64,000 bases of DNA. It comes from Nocardia miyunensis NBRC 108239 (GTDB lineage Bacteria; Actinomycetota; Actinomycetes; Mycobacteriales; Mycobacteriaceae). The notes under the pieces are model-generated. The model did no database searches, had not been told where the DNA came from, and saw nothing but the letters and a program-made list of their open reading frames with translations. Both the position numbers and the translations under genes were made by a program. Below are positions 56,114 to 64,000 of this stretch, piece by piece; position 1 is the stretch's first letter, and the number at the start of each line of letters is the position of its first letter. The stretch covers positions 92,277 through 156,276 of the forward strand of contig NZ_BDBQ01000047.1 of assembly GCF_001613065.1 (NCBI RefSeq), given 5' to 3'.

Positions 56114-57538
56114 ATGCCCGAGGTGAAGTCCGTCGACGAGGTCCTGCTCGCGCGCGTGCAGGCCGACCCCGCCACCGGCCGCGCCATTCCCGACGCGGCC
56201 ACCGGAGAGACGATCGGTTACGCCCCGGAGCAGGCGATCGTCGAAGTAGACGTGGCCGTGGCCGCCGCGAAGGCCGCGCAACGGGAGTGGGATGAACTCG
56301 GTCACGCGGTCCGCAGCAAACTGCTGCACGCCGCCGCGGACGCGGTCGACGCGAACGCCGAGGCACTCGCTCGCCTGCTCTCGCGTGAGCAGGGCAAACC
56401 GCTCGACGGCCCGAACGCGCGCTTCGAGGTGGGCGCCTGCGTCACCTGGCTGCGTTCGGCCGCCACCACGGTTCTGGAACCGCAAGTCCTCATCGACAGC
56501 GACACCGACCATGCGGTGCTGACCTACCGCGCCCTCGGTGTCGTCGCTGCGATCGGCCCGTGGAACTGGCCGTTGATGATCGCGATCTGGCAAATCGCTC
56601 CGGCGCTGCGGATGGGCAACACCGTCGTGGTCAAACCGAGCGAATACACCCCGCTGAGCGTTCTGGCCCTCGTGGACGTCCTGAACGAGGTGCTGCCGCC
56701 CGGGGTGCTCGTCCCGGTCGTGTCGAGCGATCGCGAGGTCGGCGCCAGGCTCGCCGCACATCCCGATATCGACAAGGTCATGTTCACCGGGTCGACCGCG
56801 ACCGGCCGCCGGATCGTCGAGGCATCCAGCGCCAACCTGGCCCGGCTCACGCTCGAACTCGGTGGCAACGACGCCGGTATCGTGCTGCCCGACGCCGACC
56901 CGAAGGCGATCGCCGAGGACCTGTTCTGGGGCGCGTTCATCAACACCGGCCAGACCTGCGCGGCACTCAAGCGTCTCTACGTGCACGAATCGATCCACGA
57001 CGAGGTGATCGACGCACTCGCCGGGGTGGTGCGGCGGATGCCGATGGGCTGCGGGCTCGACCCGGGAAATGTGCTGGGACCGTTGCAGAACGCCGCGCAG
57101 TTCGACATCGTCGCGCGCCTCGTCGAGGACGCCGAGGCGCGAGGTGGACGGGTGGTCGTCGGCGGCGAGCCCGCGCCCGAATTGGGAGCCAATTTCTTCC
57201 GCGCCACGATCATCGCCGACCTCACCGATGGTGTGGCGCTGGTGGATCAGGAGCAGTTCGGCCCGGTCCTGCCGGTCGTCCGGTACACCGACGTCGAGGA
57301 CGCGATCGCGAGCGCGAACGGGCTCGATGCCGGGCTGGGCGCGTCGGTGTGGTCCAGCGATCGGGTGGCGGCGCGCGCGGTGGCGGCCCGGCTGCGGGCG
57401 GGCACGGTCTGGATCAACTCGCACGGCACGCTGCACCCCGAGGTGCCTTTCGGTGGTGTGAAGAAGTCGGGGTACGGGCTGGAGTTCGGTGTCGAAGGGC
57501 TGAAGTCGGTGGCAGAGCCGCGCATCGTCAGCGGCTGA
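56114..57538 (+). CDS. NAD(P)-dependent aldehyde dehydrogenase
   Basis: A 474-residue aldehyde dehydrogenase with AAIGPWNWPLMIAIWQIAPA, FTGSTATGRRIVEASSANLA, catalytic Glu in LTLELGGNDAGIVLPDAD and catalytic Cys in FINTGQTCAALKRLYVHESI. The C-terminus is PFGGVKKSGYGLEFG. GAAGGAGATTCG precedes the ATG. Its place beside AraC, IclR and mobA suggests oxidation of an aromatic aldehyde, for example 3-hydroxybenzaldehyde to the MobA substrate. The substrate is inferred only. The MFS gene downstream has its own promoter-like sequence. Confidence 0.88.
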   Translation: MPEVKSVDEVLLARVQADPATGRAIPDAATGETIGYAPEQAIVEVDVAVAAAKAAQREWDELGHAVRSKLLHAAADAVDANAEALARLLSREQGKPLDGPNARFEVGACVTWLRSAATTVLEPQVLIDSDTDHAVLTYRALGVVAAIGPWNWPLMIAIWQIAPALRMGNTVVVKPSEYTPLSVLALVDVLNEVLPPGVLVPVVSSDREVGARLAAHPDIDKVMFTGSTATGRRIVEASSANLARLTLELGGNDAGIVLPDADPKAIAEDLFWGAFINTGQTCAALKRLYVHESIHDEVIDALAGVVRRMPMGCGLDPGNVLGPLQNAAQFDIVARLVEDAEARGGRVVVGGEPAPELGANFFRATIIADLTDGVALVDQEQFGPVLPVVRYTDVEDAIASANGLDAGLGASVWSSDRVAARAVAARLRAGTVWINSHGTLHPEVPFGGVKKSGYGLEFGVEGLKSVAEPRIVSG

Positions 57539-57572
57539 GCACGTCGCGGTGTCGAATGATGACAAGGGATGT

Positions 57573-57612
57573 TTGACAGCCCAATAGTTGTCGATAATCT
57601 GAAATTTATCGA
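57573..57612 (+). promoter_or_regulatory. Promoter and inverted repeat upstream of the 57676 MFS gene
   Basis: TTGACA (57573-57578), 16-bp spacer, TAATCT (57595-57600). An inverted repeat TCGATAA (57591-57597) / TTATCGA (57606-57612) overlaps the -10 region and would cover the transcription start, as expected for a repressor site. TCGATAAT also occurs in the IclR-type elements at 52276 and 54984. Confidence 0.5.
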
Positions 57613-57675
57613 TATTGAATAATCCAAGTTGATGATCGAGTGCCTGGCCGCAGGCGAAGGAAGGTAGGTATTACC

Positions 57676-59067
57676 ATGCCTGCGATAGAGCCGGTTCCGG
57701 CGCATTCCAACGGAAGCTCATGGCGAACATACGTCTCGTCGTTGCGTGTATATCCACCGGCGGCGTGGCGTGCGGCCATCGCGTGCGCCATCGTCATGGC
57801 GTTGAGTCCGGCGGCGTTGATCGCGATCACCCCGTTCTTCGTCGGTCCGGTGTCGCAGCAATACGGTTGGGCCCAGTCGGAGACGTTGACGCTGTACTCC
57901 CTGCCGATGATCGTCGCTCCCCTGGCCCTGCCGCTGGCCGGTCGATGGGTCGACCTGTGGGGCGTGCGCGTCGTCGCCATTCCCTGTTTCGTGCTCTACG
58001 CGGTGACCACGGCACTGGTCGCGGAGATGGGGGCCAGCGAGATCCGATTGGGTTTGGCCATCGGGCTTTCCAACATGTTCGGGTTCATGGGAAGCGTCGG
58101 CGTGTACTACAAGGTGGTGTCGGAGTGGTTCCCGCATCATCGGGCCGTCGGGTTCTCGGTGCTGATCGGCGCGACCGGGAGCCTGGCCGGTGCGGTGTAC
58201 TCGCCGCTGGGGCAGTTCGCCGTGCACACCTTGGGCTGGCGCGGCACGTACCTGGCGCTCGGGCTGGTCATTCTGTTGATCGGCGTACCCACGCAGATCT
58301 TCCTGCTGAGCGAGCCCGGTTCACGCACCGACCAGCCGGGCGCTCGCATCGCGACGTCGGATACCGGCACCGGCGAGCCGGGTGCGCACACCGGTGCGGA
58401 TGCGCCATCGGTGCCGCTGCCGGGCATGTCCTTCCTGGCGTCGTTGTGGACGCGTCGGTGGGTGTCCGTGGTGTTCGTCATCGTCGGCACCTCGGGGATC
58501 GTGGCGGCCGTACGGCAGAACGCGGTAGCGCTGCTGGGGGAGCGCGGATACTCCGCTGGGCTGGCATCACTGTCGCTGTCGGCGTTGATGATCGCGTCGG
58601 TGATCGGTCAGTTCGTCTCCGGGGTGGCTCTGGATCGCACGAGGACGCCGCGGGCAGGCGTGCTGTTCTTCGCCTGCGTGCCCGTCGGCATCGCGATCCT
58701 GCTGACCGCCCACGGCAATCGTTGGCAGTTGATGCTGGCGATGTGTCTGCTGGGCGTGGTCGTCGGAGCGGAGGCGACGGTAGGGGCCTACCTGGTGAGC
58801 CGCTATTTCGGCCTGCGTGCTTTCGCTCAGGTCCAAGGTTTGACGATGGGGATCGGAAGTCTCTCCATCGGGATCGCGCCGATTGTCCTGCAGTGGGCAC
58901 GGGAGCATTCCTCGAACTACTCCGGCGCGTTGGTCGGTGCGCTGGTCATCGGCATTGCCGTGGTCGCGGTAGCGCTGTCGCTGCCCCGGTATGCATACCC
59001 GGCTGCGGAGTTCGATCCGGAGGCCGCCCGACCACACCGGAAGACCGAAAGTCTCGACAACGCCTGA
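57676..59067 (+). CDS. MFS transporter, related to the 10657-12090 protein
   Basis: A 463-residue major facilitator with about 12 membrane segments. GRWVDLWGVRVVAIPCFVLY lies after TM2, GVYYKVVSEWFPHHRAVGFS before TM5, and VGAYLVSRYFGLRAFAQVQG then LTMGIGSLSIGIAP near TM10. The same segments occur in the MFS protein at 10657. AAGGAAGGTAGG precedes ATG 57676. The next gene is a third acyl-CoA-dehydrogenase-fold monooxygenase, so transporter and monooxygenase types recur together in both loci. Ligand unknown. Confidence 0.86.
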   Translation: MPAIEPVPAHSNGSSWRTYVSSLRVYPPAAWRAAIACAIVMALSPAALIAITPFFVGPVSQQYGWAQSETLTLYSLPMIVAPLALPLAGRWVDLWGVRVVAIPCFVLYAVTTALVAEMGASEIRLGLAIGLSNMFGFMGSVGVYYKVVSEWFPHHRAVGFSVLIGATGSLAGAVYSPLGQFAVHTLGWRGTYLALGLVILLIGVPTQIFLLSEPGSRTDQPGARIATSDTGTGEPGAHTGADAPSVPLPGMSFLASLWTRRWVSVVFVIVGTSGIVAAVRQNAVALLGERGYSAGLASLSLSALMIASVIGQFVSGVALDRTRTPRAGVLFFACVPVGIAILLTAHGNRWQLMLAMCLLGVVVGAEATVGAYLVSRYFGLRAFAQVQGLTMGIGSLSIGIAPIVLQWAREHSSNYSGALVGALVIGIAVVAVALSLPRYAYPAAEFDPEAARPHRKTESLDNA

Positions 59068-59236
59068 GATCCACACCGCAATGCTCGACGTCGTATCGCG
59101 GCTGCCCCGAGCCGCTGGTCATCACCGCTGCCTCGGTGATGTGAATCGTTGCGGCTGAAGAGCTTCGGGGCAGGTGCGACGCGGCGGCGAACGCCGAGTG
59201 CTGGTTTGATTCGCCGTGGCCTCACCCCGCTGGTGA

Positions 59237-59253
59237 TACGATACGGTTTCGTA
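59237..59253. promoter_or_regulatory. Candidate TetR operator TACGATACGGTTTCGTA
   Basis: 17-bp palindrome with one mismatched pair, 46 bases upstream of the monooxygenase at 59299. The core ATACGGT also appears in the 23-bp operators at 7289-7311. The likely regulator is the TetR protein encoded downstream at 60651-61313. Confidence 0.5.
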
Positions 59254-59298
59254 CTATAGTTGACGTCGAACAGATATACGCGCCAGAGGAGGCCGATA

Positions 59299-60561
59299 AT
59301 GACGATTAGTGCCGATGTGTCGGGACGGCGCGAGTCGGAGTTCCTGAGCGAGAGCGGGGAGCGGATCAGCCGGCAGGTGGCCGAACTCGTTCCGCTGATG
59401 CGGCAGACGGCCCCCGAGGCGGAACGTCTCGGGAGGCTCACGCTGGAGACGGTCGGTGCGCTCTCCGCCGCGGGTGTGTTCGCCCTGACCGCGCCGGTCG
59501 AGCTCGGTGGTCATGCGGTCGGTGCCCGCGACCTGCTCGAGGTCATCGCCACAGTGGGGCGCGGCGACGGCTCCGCGGGCTGGCTCGCCGGTACCGCCGC
59601 CGCGAACAACGTTCTGGCACTGGCGTTTCCGCAGCAGACCGTAGACGAGGTCTTCGCCCTCGCGGACGGCTGGAACGGGCCGTTGGTCGTGGCGGCGTCG
59701 CTGTTCGCCACCAAGGTGGGTTCGGCCCGCAAGGTGGACGGCGGCTGGCAGGTTCGCGGGAAATGGGGATTCGGCAGCGGGTGCAAGCATGCCGCCTGGG
59801 CCATCGTCGGCGTGGAGTTCGAGGACGAGAACGGCGTCGGCCGCGGCCAGGCTCTGCTGTCCCGCGACCAGTACCTGATCCTCGACGACTGGAAGGTGAT
59901 GGGTATGGCCGCCACCTCCAGCAACTCGATCACCGCCGAGACCGAGGTGTTCGTCCCCGAGCATCGTTTTCTGCGGATCACCGATATGCCCGGGCTGATG
60001 AACAGCCTGCGCGGCAAGTACACCGGCCGCGGCTTCACCTGGAGCGCGCAGGCCCGGGTGCTGGCGGTGACGCTGGCCAACGCCGCGAACGCGCTCGGCA
60101 TGGCCCGGGGCGCACAGGACTGCCTGGCCGAACAGGCGCCCGCGCGCAAGCCGTTCAATCTGCCCTACCCGACGGTCGCCGACATGCCCTCGGCGCAGGT
60201 CACCGCGGGCCGGGTGCGGGCGATGATCAACGCCGCGCAGGCGGTGCTCGAACGCCACGCGGACGCCATCGATCGGCGCAGCGAACAGGGCGGGGACTTC
60301 ACCGAGGACGAGGCCAACGAGGTGCACATGGATCTCATCTTCGCCATCCGGCTGTGCGTCGAGGCGGTCGACGCGATTCTGGACGCCCTCGGCTCGTCCG
60401 CGGTGAGCCTGCGCAATCCGATCCAGCGGTTCGCTCGCGACCTGCGGGTGCTGAGCACCCACGGGGCGATGCGCTTCGACCCGATGGCCGAGATCAACGG
60501 CCGCGGTGTGCTCGGCGTCGAACCGTTCCCGATGTACGCCGGTGGACTACCCGCCGTCTGA
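59299..60561 (+). CDS. Flavin-dependent monooxygenase of the acyl-CoA dehydrogenase fold
   Basis: A 420-residue relative of the 7386 and 9259 products: VDGGWQVRGKWGFGSGCKHA, DDWKVMGMAATSSNSITAET, RKPFNLPYPTVADMPSAQVT and NPIQRFARDLRVLSTHGAMR. AGAGGAGG lies 6 bases upstream of ATG 59299. Reduced flavin must come from a separate reductase. It is preceded by a palindromic operator and followed by a hairpin and a TetR gene. Unlike the other locus, this one has a single monooxygenase and no SnoaL partner. Confidence 0.84.
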   Translation: MTISADVSGRRESEFLSESGERISRQVAELVPLMRQTAPEAERLGRLTLETVGALSAAGVFALTAPVELGGHAVGARDLLEVIATVGRGDGSAGWLAGTAAANNVLALAFPQQTVDEVFALADGWNGPLVVAASLFATKVGSARKVDGGWQVRGKWGFGSGCKHAAWAIVGVEFEDENGVGRGQALLSRDQYLILDDWKVMGMAATSSNSITAETEVFVPEHRFLRITDMPGLMNSLRGKYTGRGFTWSAQARVLAVTLANAANALGMARGAQDCLAEQAPARKPFNLPYPTVADMPSAQVTAGRVRAMINAAQAVLERHADAIDRRSEQGGDFTEDEANEVHMDLIFAIRLCVEAVDAILDALGSSAVSLRNPIQRFARDLRVLSTHGAMRFDPMAEINGRGVLGVEPFPMYAGGLPAV

Positions 60562-60608
60562 GCGATCGGCGGGGGCGACGGCACCACACCCCGGCAGGTG
60601 CCGCTTCG

Positions 60609-60637
60609 CCGCCCAGCCGTTCGTTACGGTTGGGCGG
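60609..60637 (+). terminator. Stem-loop terminator with trailing T-rich sequence
   Basis: 12-bp stem with one G-T pair (CCGCCCAGCCGT at 60609-60620, ACGGTTGGGCGG at 60626-60637), loop TCGTT, followed by TTGTT. It lies 48 bp after the monooxygenase stop and just before the TetR gene. Confidence 0.65.
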
Positions 60638-60650
60638 TTGTTCGAATTGC

Positions 60651-61313
60651 ATGGAAGGGCTGAACTCGAACCATGGTGAATGCACGATCGCAGCGCCGAG
60701 CGGGGGGCCGAACCCCGGCTACGCCGATGCCGACGACCCACGTTCGGCCGAGATTCGCGCAATCGTTCTCGAGTTGGTCGCGCGGCAGGGCTACGACAGC
60801 GTGACGATCGACGAGATCGTCGCTGTGGCAAAGGCTTCCAAGGCAACGCTGTATCGGCGCTGGCCGTCCAAGGCCGCGCTGGTCGTGGACGCCGTCCGGC
60901 ACAACGTCAACCAGCTCCAGGAGCCACCCGACACCGGTTCGCTGCGCGGTGACCTGCTCGCCGTGCTCAACCTCGTCGCGCGGGAGTCGACCCGGGACGG
61001 CGATCTGGTGGTCGCGTTGGTTGCCGCCGCACGGCGCGACGAGGAACTCATGCGCACGGTGATATCGCAGCTGCGCGACCCGGGCCGAGCCGTCGGACGA
61101 CTGACGGTCGAGCGGGCCATCGCTCGCGGAGAGCTGCCCGCCGACACGAACCCGCTGATCGTCGACGACATCGCGATGCCGATTCTGCTGCATCGCACAT
61201 TGTGGAAGGAACCTCTCGACGAGGCTTTCGTCGAGCACGTCGTGGACGACATCCTGCTCCGGCTGCTGGATGTCCGCCCGCCGACGGGCGAGGGTGGGAC
61301 CTGTTCCATGTGA
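60651..61313 (+). CDS. TetR family regulator
   Basis: A 220-residue protein with the TetR domain (IRAIVLELVARQGYDSVTID then EIVAVAKASKATLYRRWPSK) and a C-terminal TetR_C_16-like region (LLAVLNLVARESTRDGDLVV). ATG 60651 lacks a good ribosome binding site, and a terminator hairpin lies just upstream, so the true start may be slightly further in. Position suggests control of the monooxygenase gene via the 59237-59253 palindrome. Downstream sequence is decayed. Confidence 0.83.
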   Translation: MEGLNSNHGECTIAAPSGGPNPGYADADDPRSAEIRAIVLELVARQGYDSVTIDEIVAVAKASKATLYRRWPSKAALVVDAVRHNVNQLQEPPDTGSLRGDLLAVLNLVARESTRDGDLVVALVAAARRDEELMRTVISQLRDPGRAVGRLTVERAIARGELPADTNPLIVDDIAMPILLHRTLWKEPLDEAFVEHVVDDILLRLLDVRPPTGEGGTCSM

Positions 61314-61320
61314 CAACCCC

Positions 61321-61718
61321 GTCACAGGGTTTCGAGAAGGTCGTCGAGCGAGTGGACGAGACCGCTCACATCGTGTGCCCGCAGCGGGCGGGAAAGTCAG
61401 CTGGCTGCGCTGCCGCGATACCGGCTCGATGCTCTCCTGCCCGACTCGCGGCTGCCGACGCTGACGAAGAAGTCGGTTGGTTCGACGGCACGGCTGCTCG
61501 AGGAGCTCGATCAAGTTCGCGAGCAGGGCTATGCGATCGACGACGAGGAGAGTGAAGTCGGCCTGCGTGCCGTCGCCGTGCGAGTGGTGCATTCGAACCT
61601 GGCGCTGTCGGTCGATGCGGCGCTCACTGTGGCCGGACCCGAGGTGCGGATGACCGACGAGCGAATTCAGTGGTGCCTCACGGAGATTCACAAGCTCATG
61701 GGCACCGAGCTCGCCTGA
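61321..61718 (+). pseudogene. Remnant of an IclR-family regulator (effector domain)
   Basis: From about 61405 to the stop at 61716-61718, one frame gives an IclR C-terminus: LAALPRYRLDALLPDSRLPT, LLEELDQVREQGYAIDDEES, VGLRAVAVRVVHSNLALSVD, AALTVAGPEVRMTDERIQWC. The part just upstream, in another frame, gives FEKVVERVDETAHIV, an earlier segment of the same domain. The DNA-binding domain is absent and the frame is broken near 61385. It lies directly after the TetR stop. Confidence 0.75.
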
Positions 61719-61754
61719 GTGACCGTTCGAGGACAGTCCTCGAACGGCATGCGA

Positions 61755-62270
61755 TGCCGAACATGACCGGAAGAGGGCATGAGAGAACCGGCCATCGTGG
61801 CGCGGGTGTCGCGATCGTGGCCGGCGGGGGCAGTGGAATCGGCCGAGCCTGCGCCGATGCCCTCGTGGACGCGGGTTACCGGGTCGCGGCGCGTTGAGCA
61901 CGGTCGAGCGGGACCTCGGGGCCGTGACGGCGCTCGTGCACGCGGCGGGTATCAGCGGGCCGTGGACCGGTCTGCTCGATCTGCCCGAATCGACCTGGAA
62001 TCAGATCATGGACGCGCACGCGGGCGGGACGTTCCGGATCTGCAAAGCCGTGCTGCCCGGCATGGTCGACGAGGTTTCGGACGCGTCTCGGAACATGAAA
62101 TACATTGCAGCAATGGGTATTTCGTTGACCATGACACGGCTGTGTCCCGAACCGCCCGGCGGCACCGTCGACGAGGACGATTGTGTTCTCGTCGGCATGC
62201 CATCGTCGACCGGTGTACTGATGGCCGTCGCGTGCCGCCGGGGCGATGCTGATCGTTCAGGTCGCGAGCG
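61755..62270 (+). pseudogene. Remnant of a short-chain dehydrogenase/reductase
   Basis: The first frame gives the Rossmann start VAIVAGGGSGIGRACADALV and ends at a stop near 61897. A second frame resumes with STVERDLGAVTALVHAAGIS and LLDLPESTWNQIMDAHAGGT then FRICKAVLPGMVDE, the NAG and helix-4 region. The segment between (about 45 residues) and the catalytic YxxxK are missing; the remaining sequence to about 62270 has no SDR pattern. It is probably the remains of the same ancestral operon as the IclR fragment. Confidence 0.75.
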
Positions 62271-62272
62271 CG

Positions 62273-63991
62273 CTACAGTTCGCGCTCCAGGAACGGTTCG
62301 AACGTCGTGACGGGGGCGAAGCGGAATGCGCTGACCACGACGTCGATGACCGCGGGACGTCGCTGTGCGAGCGCCTCGACCAGGGCGGTCCGCAGATCGT
62401 CGACGTTGTCGACGCGGACCCCGTGCGCGCCCATGCTCCGCGCGAACGCGCCGTAATCGACGTCGGTGAAATCGCATACCTCCGCGACGATGTCACCGTC
62501 GCAGACGTAGTTGAAACCGATCGATTCGTAGGCGAGCCCGGCGTTGTTCAGGACCAGGACGATCGCCGGGATATCCAGTCGCACAGCGGTTTCGATATCG
62601 CCGAGGTGGTAACCGAACCCGCCGTCACCCATCAGGGCCACGGCGCGCGCGTCGTCGCCGACCGCGAGCTGAGCGCCGAGCACGGCGGGGAAGCCCCAGC
62701 CGAGGGTGCCCGCGGCGCGCAGGAACGTGCGGCCCGGTTCCTTGATCGGGTAGAGCACCCCACCCCACGCGCCCATGTTGCCGGTGTCGGCGACCACGAC
62801 GTCACGCGGGCCGAGCAGCTCACCGAGGGTGGCCACCACGGCCTCGGGCCGCACATGTCCCTCGGCGGGACGCGCGGCGACGGCCTCGAACGTCGCGCGC
62901 CACGCCGCCACCTCGGTCGCGACGTGCTCGCGCCAGGTCGCGTGCTCACCGTTCGCGCCTTCGGGCAGGGCCGAGGTCAGGGCAAGGGCGAATTCGCGGG
63001 CATCGGCCAGGACGCCGAGCCGGATGGGCACCGACGCGCCGATCCGCTGGGGCTCGACGTCGACCTGGATGACCTCGGCGCTCTTGGACGGCAACTGATA
63101 GCCGTCGGTGACCAGGGCGCCCAGGTCGGTGCCGATGGCCAGAACCAGATCCGCCTCGCCGACGAGCCGGTTCGCCACCTTGCGCGAGTAGCGGCCGGTG
63201 ACCCCGACGGCGAGCGGATGCGATTCGGCGATCGAACCCTTGCCGCCCATGCTCGTCACGACCGGCACCCCGGCCCGCTCGGCGAGCGCGGTCAGTTCGG
63301 CCGCACCCTCGGCCAGCAGCACGCCGTTACCGGCGAGGATCAGCGGACGCCTTGCGCGGCTGAGCATTTCGACGGTTTCGGCGATGGCCGAGGCAGCCGG
63401 GGCCGGGGGAGCGATGCGGTAGCCGTGCGCGTAGCTGTCGGGCACGTGGGTGGGCTCGTTGAGCAGGTTCGTGGGCACATCGAGGTGCACCGGACCCGGC
63501 GAGCCCGATCCCGCGACGGCGATGGCACGCGCGAGCAACTCGCCCACGCGGTCCGATCGGTTGGCCCTGGCCTGCCATTTGGTGACCGAGGTGAACATCG
63601 GGGGATGGTCGAGCTCCTGGTAGTCCTGCCGGTGCTCGAGCGTGGTGGACACGGTGGTGGTGAGCGCGACGACCGGGCTGCGGGCCCACAGCGCGTCGGC
63701 CAGGGCCGCGGCCACATTGGCCGCGCCCGGACCCCACTGGCCGTAGACCACGGCGGGTTTGCCGGTGGTCCGGGCATAGGCGTCGGCCATGACGACCGCG
63801 CCCGCCTCGCTGCGCGCGAGGTACAGCGCGATACCGGCGTCGCGCAGTGCGCGCCACATCTCCAGATCGGCCCCGGTCACCAGGAACATCCGGTCGATGC
63901 CGTTGTCGCGCAACGCTTTCGCGACCGCGTGTGCGGCCGGTGTGGTGGCGACGCGTTCGGTCGCCGCCGCGGTCGGGCTGGGCGGTGTCAT
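62273..63991 (-). CDS. ThDP-dependent enzyme (acetolactate synthase / benzoylformate decarboxylase-like)
   Basis: A 572-residue thiamine-diphosphate enzyme. The N-terminal PYR domain carries the activating Glu in YLARSEAGAVVMADAYARTT. The central domain has SRARRPLILAGNGVLLAEGA. The C-terminal PP domain holds the Mg-ThDP motif MGDGGFGYHLGDIETAVRLD ending in NN. Family members decarboxylate or ligate 2-oxo acids. The catalytic His of benzoylformate decarboxylase is not evident, so it is more like the acetolactate-synthase/oxalyl branch. The start at 63991 lies 9 bases from the window end, so upstream neighbours are unknown. Decayed SDR/IclR remnants lie downstream. Confidence 0.85.
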   Translation of the reverse strand: MTPPSPTAAATERVATTPAAHAVAKALRDNGIDRMFLVTGADLEMWRALRDAGIALYLARSEAGAVVMADAYARTTGKPAVVYGQWGPGAANVAAALADALWARSPVVALTTTVSTTLEHRQDYQELDHPPMFTSVTKWQARANRSDRVGELLARAIAVAGSGSPGPVHLDVPTNLLNEPTHVPDSYAHGYRIAPPAPAASAIAETVEMLSRARRPLILAGNGVLLAEGAAELTALAERAGVPVVTSMGGKGSIAESHPLAVGVTGRYSRKVANRLVGEADLVLAIGTDLGALVTDGYQLPSKSAEVIQVDVEPQRIGASVPIRLGVLADAREFALALTSALPEGANGEHATWREHVATEVAAWRATFEAVAARPAEGHVRPEAVVATLGELLGPRDVVVADTGNMGAWGGVLYPIKEPGRTFLRAAGTLGWGFPAVLGAQLAVGDDARAVALMGDGGFGYHLGDIETAVRLDIPAIVLVLNNAGLAYESIGFNYVCDGDIVAEVCDFTDVDYGAFARSMGAHGVRVDNVDDLRTALVEALAQRRPAVIDVVVSAFRFAPVTTFEPFLEREL

Positions 63992-64000
63992 GGCTTCGCT

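Noticed and set aside
59241..59263. Reading the 59.24 kb element as a fourth copy of the 23-bp operator from 7.3/12.9 kb
   Set aside because: Only ATACGGT and ACTATAGTT-like pieces match and the spacing differs; it is better described as a separate 17-bp palindrome.

Overview
The window is GC-rich, densely coded DNA from an actinobacterium, most likely a mycolic-acid genus such as Nocardia or Rhodococcus. The pointers are a CtaG C-terminus, an Rv1733c-type membrane protein, a DUF6131-type peptide, a DUF3349 domain, a UbiA enzyme of the decaprenyl-phosphate phosphoribosyltransferase type, many TetR/GntR/IclR/AraC regulators, and GTG/TTG starts with GGAGG-like ribosome binding sites. This assignment comes from gene content only. 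I saw no rRNA, tRNA, CRISPR array or insertion sequence.

Layout. 0-7 kb: ClC antiporter, MarR and TetR regulators, FMN reductase, a SnoaL/flavin monooxygenase pair and two tandem exported glycine-zipper proteins. 7.2-13 kb: a TetR-controlled operon of two acyl-CoA-dehydrogenase-fold flavin monooxygenases, a SnoaL-like protein and an MFS carrier; two tandem 23-bp operators precede it and a third copy precedes the TetR gene. 14-20.3 kb: catalase/flavin reductase, and divergently ligJ-ligI-MFS for 2-pyrone-4,6-dicarboxylate. 20.3-33 kb: mostly stress and housekeeping genes (CsbD behind a SigF/SigB-like promoter, drug exporter with its TetR, DUF3349-PhoU fusion, diguanylate cyclase, PfpI, aconitase, nucleotidyltransferase-BON plus phosphoesterase, UbiA). 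33-34.7 kb: two decayed genes, a UbiD decarboxylase and a frameshifted alpha/beta hydrolase.

34.9-57.5 kb is the aromatic-catabolism core. On the plus strand, GntR, AraC, a MoxR AAA+ ATPase, a CoxE-like VWA protein and a short luciferase-like protein lead into a complete hydroquinone pathway: two-subunit hydroquinone 1,2-dioxygenase, 4-hydroxymuconic semialdehyde dehydrogenase, maleylacetate reductase and hydroxyquinol 1,2-dioxygenase. On the minus strand a homoprotocatechuate meta-cleavage operon runs hpaG(FAH-RraA fusion)-gntR-hpaE-hpaD-hpaH-hpaI. Next comes mobA (3-hydroxybenzoate 4-hydroxylase) with an IclR regulator, then AraC and an aldehyde dehydrogenase.

57.6-64 kb holds a second MFS / acyl-CoA-dehydrogenase-fold monooxygenase / TetR set resembling the 7-13 kb locus, then remnants of an IclR regulator and a short-chain dehydrogenase, and a ThDP-dependent enzyme at the right edge. 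Products of the aromatic routes would reach the TCA cycle as maleylacetate/3-oxoadipate, pyruvate, oxaloacetate and succinic semialdehyde. The most unusual items are the MoxR-VWA pair beside the hydroquinone dioxygenase, the FAH-RraA fusion with its heptad-repeat linker, the orphan ligJI module, and several regulator/operator pairs readable directly from the DNA.
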